A stretch of 11,108 nt of DNA from NCBI GenBank assembly GCA_038850275.1, contig JAWCLZ010000032.1:1-11108 (forward strand), given 5' to 3'. A program made the position numbers and the translations under genes. This DNA comes from JAWCLZ01 sp038850275. GTDB taxonomy: Archaea; Halobacteriota; JAWCLZ01. Under the pieces are notes generated by a model. It saw nothing but the letters and a program-made list of their open reading frames with translations. It searched no databases and had not been told where the DNA came from. Positions 7,939 to 11,108 of this stretch are shown here, piece after piece (positions within the stretch are counted from its first letter, which is position 1; every line of letters begins with the position of its first letter).

Positions 7939-9163
7939 TATTTTCACCTAAGTTGAATAGTCTTTCAATATTTTCTATGAATTCTTTATCATCATTTAGA
8001 GCTGCATTTTTCAATACCTTAGTTGGTTCAGCTAATATTTTGCTAACTATAGAATTAGTGAGAGCTTCAAGAATATCTCTCTCCTCTGCGTTTATTTTAT
8101 TTCCCAATTTTCGAATTGCTCTCTCAAGCTCTTGCTTTCGAATTTCCTCGGCTCTTTGATAGAGAGCTGCTATTACTCCCTCTGCCATCTGTTGCTTCAA
8201 TTTATTTTTCAAAGCATTTAGTTCAACTTCGATTATACTCTCAACTTTAAGTGCCTCAATCCTTCTATGTTCTAAGTTTCTATAACTTATAGCTCTAAGG
8301 CTATCTATATTATGAAGCTCAACATTTGATAGCTTGCCCACTTCAGGGGCAACATTTCTAGGAGTACCTAAATCTATTATTAATAATTGCTTTTCTTTTG
8401 GGATAACTTTGGGAGTGATTATATAATGAGGAGCACTTGTAGCACATATAACTACTTCAGATTTAATTAGAAATTTAGGAACATCTGTAAATTCGACTGG
8501 AATTGCTCCTTTGAATTCTCTTGCTAAATTCATAGCTCTTTCAAAGGTTCTACTAGCTATATATATCTGCTTGGGATTTCTAGAAGCAACTGCTTTCGCT
8601 ACTAAGCTCGCCATTTCCCCTGCGCCTATTATCAATAGATTTTTATCATCCAACTTTCCAAGTAGTTTTTCTGCTAGTTCAACTGCAGCTGATCCAATGG
8701 AAACAGCTCCTTTATTTATACCTGTTTCTCTTCTAGCTCGCTTTCCAACTGCAATTGCTTTATCAAGCACAGTTGAAAGTACTTCTCCGATGGTTCCAGC
8801 TTTCCTCGCGAGTTCATAGAAATCCTTTAATTGACCCAAAATTTGATCCTCCCCTACAATCATTGACTCAAGTCCACTTGCTAAGCGCATTAGATGACGT
8901 ATCGATTGATTGTGGTCGTGGAAAACTGGGATTTGATCTGGGATCTGCATTTCTATAGCGATTCTCCTTAAAATGGCTTCTCCAGCTTTTGCTACGAGGT
9001 ATATCTCCACTCTATTGCAGGTTTGAATAATAAAGCATTCCTCTATACCATTAAATGATTTAATTCTCTGGAGAAAAGAAGGCACATCTCTATGCCAAGC
9101 TCTCTCGATTATATCCAAGCTTGCTTTCTTATGTGTTATTATCATGCTGCTGATCTGCTTCAT
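7877..9163 (-). CDS. hemA: Glutamyl-tRNA reductase
   Basis: It catalyses the NADPH-dependent reduction of glutamyl-tRNA(Glu) to glutamate-1-semialdehyde, the committed and usually regulated step of C5-pathway tetrapyrrole synthesis. The protein has 428 aa. The catalytic domain carries the nucleophile C49 in IIQTCNRVEIY and the conserved H90...SGLESMIVGEDQILGQ stretch (90-111). The nucleotide-binding domain has IIGAGEMA (178-185) followed by YIASRT. The C-terminal region is helical (LNALKNKLKQQ onward), matching the dimerisation domain. The last ~20 residues are an Asn/Glu-rich tail (ENNENNENTG) beyond the usual end of the family and coincide with the start of hemB. It begins 59 bp after sirC with only a weak Shine-Dalgarno; no strong internal promoter is evident. 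Pairing with hemB is common. Confidence 0.97.
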   Translation of the reverse strand: MKQISSMIITHKKASLDIIERAWHRDVPSFLQRIKSFNGIEECFIIQTCNRVEIYLVAKAGEAILRRIAIEMQIPDQIPVFHDHNQSIRHLMRLASGLESMIVGEDQILGQLKDFYELARKAGTIGEVLSTVLDKAIAVGKRARRETGINKGAVSIGSAAVELAEKLLGKLDDKNLLIIGAGEMASLVAKAVASRNPKQIYIASRTFERAMNLAREFKGAIPVEFTDVPKFLIKSEVVICATSAPHYIITPKVIPKEKQLLIIDLGTPRNVAPEVGKLSNVELHNIDSLRAISYRNLEHRRIEALKVESIIEVELNALKNKLKQQMAEGVIAALYQRAEEIRKQELERAIRKLGNKINAEERDILEALTNSIVSKILAEPTKVLKNAALNDDKEFIENIERLFNLGENNENNENTGISKRKNAEIEKT

Positions 9164-9222
9164 TGCAATTTTCCATTAAAATTGAAATGCAAATACATTA
9201 AGATTTTTAGTTTACATTTGTT

Positions 9223-9867
9223 TTAATATTTAATGTAGCGCTTAACCGCTAAGTCTAAAGCTTCCCTATAGCTTTTCTCTAGAGCCAGCCATATTTCTCT
9301 ATCTTTTAAAATGCTGTTTAGAATTCTTTCTCTACTCTTTTGATCCTCTTTTTTCTGCTTTAATATATTTCTAATTTTAGACTGCAGCTTAACCATTTTA
9401 AGGTGCTTTAGCGTTATTTGATGTTGAAGCATTTTTCTGAGATATTTTGCCATTGCTGGACTTTTACCGCGAGTGCTTATGGCAATGTAGATGTCTCCTT
9501 TTTTAACTATAGATGGGATCAATACTTGAGTTTCAGGGTCATCTACTCTATTAAATAATTTGTTATATTTAATGGCAATTCTCTCAATTTCATCATTAAG
9601 CTTAGAATCATTGGTAGCTGCGATTACTAGAAATGCATCTTTAACTTTTTCCTCTATCTTTTCATTCTCCCGCAGATCCGCTTGAATTAATTCAACATTG
9701 TTTCTCTTAGCCATTTTTTTTATATTAGATGTAAATTCTCTACTAACTATTGAAACTCGAGCCACTTTTGAAAAAAGCTTTGCCTTTCGCTCTCCTACTT
9801 TTCCCCCGCCGAATATCACCACTTTTTTGTTCTCAAAATTCAAAATTAATGGAAATAATTTCTCCAT
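9223..9867 (-). CDS. sirC: Precorrin-2 dehydrogenase (SirC/Met8/CysG N-terminal family)
   Basis: This protein probably oxidises precorrin-2 to sirohydrochlorin with NAD+. Some family members also insert iron to make siroheme, and that second activity cannot be judged here. The 214-aa protein has an N-terminal Rossmann fold with GGGKVGERKA at 20-29 and AATND at 83-87. The family signature NRVDDPETQ (106-114) holds the acidic residues in the region of the known catalytic aspartate. IAISTRGKSPAMAKYLR (128-144) is the typical second-domain motif. It has no methyltransferase domain, unlike full CysG. It begins five bases after the ahbB stop, so the two are almost certainly co-translated, and hemA and hemB follow. 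This order matches tetrapyrrole clusters known in archaea. The symbol is assigned by family and context. Confidence 0.9.
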   Translation of the reverse strand: MEKLFPLILNFENKKVVIFGGGKVGERKAKLFSKVARVSIVSREFTSNIKKMAKRNNVELIQADLRENEKIEEKVKDAFLVIAATNDSKLNDEIERIAIKYNKLFNRVDDPETQVLIPSIVKKGDIYIAISTRGKSPAMAKYLRKMLQHQITLKHLKMVKLQSKIRNILKQKKEDQKSRERILNSILKDREIWLALEKSYREALDLAVKRYIKY

Positions 9868-9872
9868 ACTTG

Positions 9873-10331
9873 TTAAAGTTTTATTCCTGTTTTTTTCAAT
9901 TCCCTCTCGCTAAATAGAACTTCATAATCATTGATCTTTATTTCCTTTGCTATTTTCTTAACAGCTTTTAAGCAAGCTTTTTTACTTCGTCCGTGGATCA
10001 TAATATAAATATTATATTTCCAATTCTTTCGTCTTGAGCGTAAATAGCAATGGGAGACTTCTCTATAGCTAGCCATTTTCTTCCCAACTTCATCTACTCT
10101 TGCACTTGGAACGTTCCAAACGACCAATGCATTTGCCCTATAACCAATGCTTCGATGGGAAAGTGAAGCAGCTATCCTCTTGATCTTCCTCTTTTGAATC
10201 AAATTTGCGATTCGATTTATAACTTCAGCTTGAGAGAGCTTCAATTGCTCTGCTACTTTTTTGAACGGCTCTGATTCAATGGGAATACCATCTTGTAGTA
10301 CCTGTAAAAGCTCGAGGTCCTTGCTCTCCAT
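9873..10331 (-). CDS. ahbB: Siroheme decarboxylase subunit, AhbB-like (Lrp/AsnC fold)
   Basis: AhbA and AhbB together remove two acetate carboxyl groups from siroheme to give 12,18-didecarboxysiroheme, the first dedicated step of the archaeal siroheme-dependent heme route. The 152-aa protein has an N-terminal winged helix (about 5-53, KVAEQLKLSQAEVINRI) and a C-terminal alpha-beta domain as in Lrp/AsnC proteins. The family motifs RIAASLSHRSIGY (52-64), NALVVWNVP (67-75), VSHCYLR (92-98) and YNIYIMIHG (106-114) point to the AhbB rather than the AhbA branch, with position beside sirC as further support. It is the first gene of the minus-strand operon, with a TATA box about 35 bp upstream and a near-leaderless transcript. 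No ahbA is adjacent. Automatic annotation may call it a transcriptional regulator, which the HCY and YNIY motifs argue against. Confidence 0.88.
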   Translation of the reverse strand: MESKDLELLQVLQDGIPIESEPFKKVAEQLKLSQAEVINRIANLIQKRKIKRIAASLSHRSIGYRANALVVWNVPSARVDEVGKKMASYREVSHCYLRSRRKNWKYNIYIMIHGRSKKACLKAVKKIAKEIKINDYEVLFSERELKKTGIKL

Positions 10332-10359
10332 AATCTCATATATAGATAGAAAAGCTGGA

Positions 10360-10375
10360 CTTTAATATATAAAAG
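10360..10375 (-). promoter_or_regulatory. TATA box for the ahbB-sirC-hemA-hemB operon
   Basis: On the minus strand this reads CTTTTATATATTAAAG, a strong archaeal box A. A start about 25 bases downstream would fall near 10342, leaving only about 10 nt of leader before the ATG at 10331. That fits the lack of a clear Shine-Dalgarno there. The segment is nearly symmetric and might also be read toward the plus strand. Confidence 0.55.
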
Positions 10376-10411
10376 TTATTAAAGAAAAAGAAAAGAAAAA
10401 GAAAATAGTTT

Positions 10412-10429
10412 TAATAACTCTAATAACTC
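10412..10429. repeat. 9-bp tandem repeat in the divergent promoter region
   Basis: TAATAACTC occurs twice without a gap (10412-10420 and 10421-10429), after a purine-only tract (about 10381-10405) in the 120-bp gap between the divergent ahbB and channel genes. The upstream TTTTAATA could act as a box A for the channel gene, with a start near 10440 and a very short leader. This is weakly supported. Confidence 0.4.
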
Positions 10430-10451
10430 TACATTTCTATATCGATGCAAT

Positions 10452-11108
10452 ATGCAAACAGCCTTCATACTTCCTCTGCTTGAGCAAATTAAATCTAAAG
10501 CAGCTGATCTCACTGAGATAAGGGGAGTTATTTTGGACTTTGCATTTGCTTTGATTATAGTGCTATTCTTCGCTGTTTTAGCTGAAGTGATTTATCACCT
10601 TGTCTACAATGTGCTTCCGAGGGTAACTGCTCGAACTAGGACGAAGTTGGATGATGAGCTTTTAAAAGCATTGCAAGGCCCCATTCGCCTATTAATAATA
10701 ATCATTGGATTATCGCTAGCGCTGCACACCATTGCATTTAGCTATGAGCAATTCAAGCTAATAGATCAATTCTTCACTGTCCTAGCCATATTCATTGGAG
10801 CCTATTTTGTGGTGAAAATTATAGAGGGATTTGCACGCTGGTATATGATGGAAGTGGCTCCGAAGACAGTATCTCCTATCGATGATCAATTAGTCCCATT
10901 TCTCAGTCGCTTGTTCAAGATTTTCGTAATTGCAATAGCTGTGCTAGTGGCATTAAGCGCTATAGGCTATGAAATAACTCCTCTCATAGCAGGGATTGGA
11001 AGAGCTGGCATAGCAATTGCTCTAGCTGCTCAAGCTTCCCTTACTGATATATTTAGCTCGCTCAATATAATGGCAGATAGACCCTATAGAGTGGGGGATA
11101 GAATTAAA
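10452..11108 (+). CDS. MscS-family mechanosensitive ion channel (N-terminal part; runs off the right edge)
   Basis: This is an integral membrane channel that opens under membrane tension to release solutes during hypo-osmotic shock. The visible 219 codons contain about five hydrophobic segments: ~26-51, 77-97, 106-124, 152-172 and the pore-lining helix ~176-200. The last carries the Gly/Ala pattern IAGIGRAGIAIALAAQASL, which matches MscS TM3 packing, and NIMADRPYRVGDRI at the end is the start of the conserved beta domain. Members of this family range from three to many helices; this one has extra N-terminal helices, as in YnaI-like or archaeal MscMJ-type channels. The C-terminal domain is outside the window. 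No Shine-Dalgarno precedes the ATG at 10452; an ATG at 10445 is in another frame and stops after 12 codons. It is divergent from the heme operon with no evident functional link. Confidence 0.92.
   Translation, partial: MQTAFILPLLEQIKSKAADLTEIRGVILDFAFALIIVLFFAVLAEVIYHLVYNVLPRVTARTRTKLDDELLKALQGPIRLLIIIIGLSLALHTIAFSYEQFKLIDQFFTVLAIFIGAYFVVKIIEGFARWYMMEVAPKTVSPIDDQLVPFLSRLFKIFVIAIAVLVALSAIGYEITPLIAGIGRAGIAIALAAQASLTDIFSSLNIMADRPYRVGDRIK

Noticed and set aside
7877..7947. Programmed frameshift fusing HemA to HemB
   Set aside because: No clear slippery site is seen, hemB has its own Shine-Dalgarno and start codons, and the two proteins are normally separate.
7252..9913. Plus-strand and second-frame open frames across the heme genes
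   Set aside because: They are antisense or alternate-frame shadows of hemB, hemA and sirC, whose conserved motifs fix the real frames.
9873..10331. Lrp/AsnC transcriptional regulator
   Set aside because: The fold is shared, but the HCY and YNIYIMIHG motifs and the position beside sirC, hemA and hemB fit a siroheme decarboxylase subunit better.
10381..10408. Purine-rich tract as a ribosome binding site for the channel gene
   Set aside because: It lies more than 40 bases before the ATG and lacks a GGAGG-like core.
10445..10483. Earlier ATG at 10445 as start of the channel gene
   Set aside because: That frame stops after 12 codons; the ATG at 10452 opens the frame with the MscS sequence.

Overview
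The window looks like a piece of an archaeal chromosome, AT-rich and probably euryarchaeal. The evidence is a siroheme-decarboxylase (Ahb-type) heme/siroheme gene set in the order ahbB-sirC-hemA-hemB, TATA-box promoters with a very short leader, and a giant Asn-rich secreted protein built from NosD-like beta-helix, Fn3-like and Ig-like domains of the kind common in methanogens and their relatives. The lineage cannot be fixed from the sequence alone; an Archaeoglobus-, Methanosarcina- or ANME-like relative is a guess.

Layout. (1) Positions 1-6507, minus strand: one uninterrupted reading frame of at least 2169 codons that runs off the left edge. It encodes an exported protein: signal peptide, short beta-helix module, Fn3-like domain, long beta-helix module, Ig-like domains, further beta-sandwich-like regions, an unusual E/L/K-rich segment and two Big_1-like domains. 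(2) Positions 6508-6927: a 420-bp intergenic region unusually rich in short repeats (a 12-bp inverted pair near its two ends, a 17-bp tandem duplication, two GTTCAN3GAAC palindromes, other hairpins), with a TATA box and a long leader for the giant gene. (3) Positions 6928-10331, minus strand: a compact tetrapyrrole operon read ahbB, sirC, hemA, hemB. The hemA and hemB frames overlap by about 62 bp. (4) Positions 10332-10451: a 120-bp divergent promoter region. (5) Position 10452 to the right edge, plus strand: the N-terminal part of an MscS-family mechanosensitive channel.

How the genes work together. HemA reduces glutamyl-tRNA to glutamate-1-semialdehyde. HemB condenses two 5-aminolevulinate molecules to porphobilinogen. 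SirC oxidises precorrin-2 to sirohydrochlorin. AhbB, with an AhbA partner that is not in this window, decarboxylates siroheme to 12,18-didecarboxysiroheme on the archaeal route to heme. The operon therefore covers early, middle and branch steps of one pathway (siroheme, heme and possibly cobamide or F430 precursors). HemL, HemC, HemD, the uroporphyrinogen methyltransferase and AhbA/C/D must be encoded elsewhere if the pathway is complete. The giant surface protein and the MscS channel are envelope functions with no evident biochemical link to the operon.
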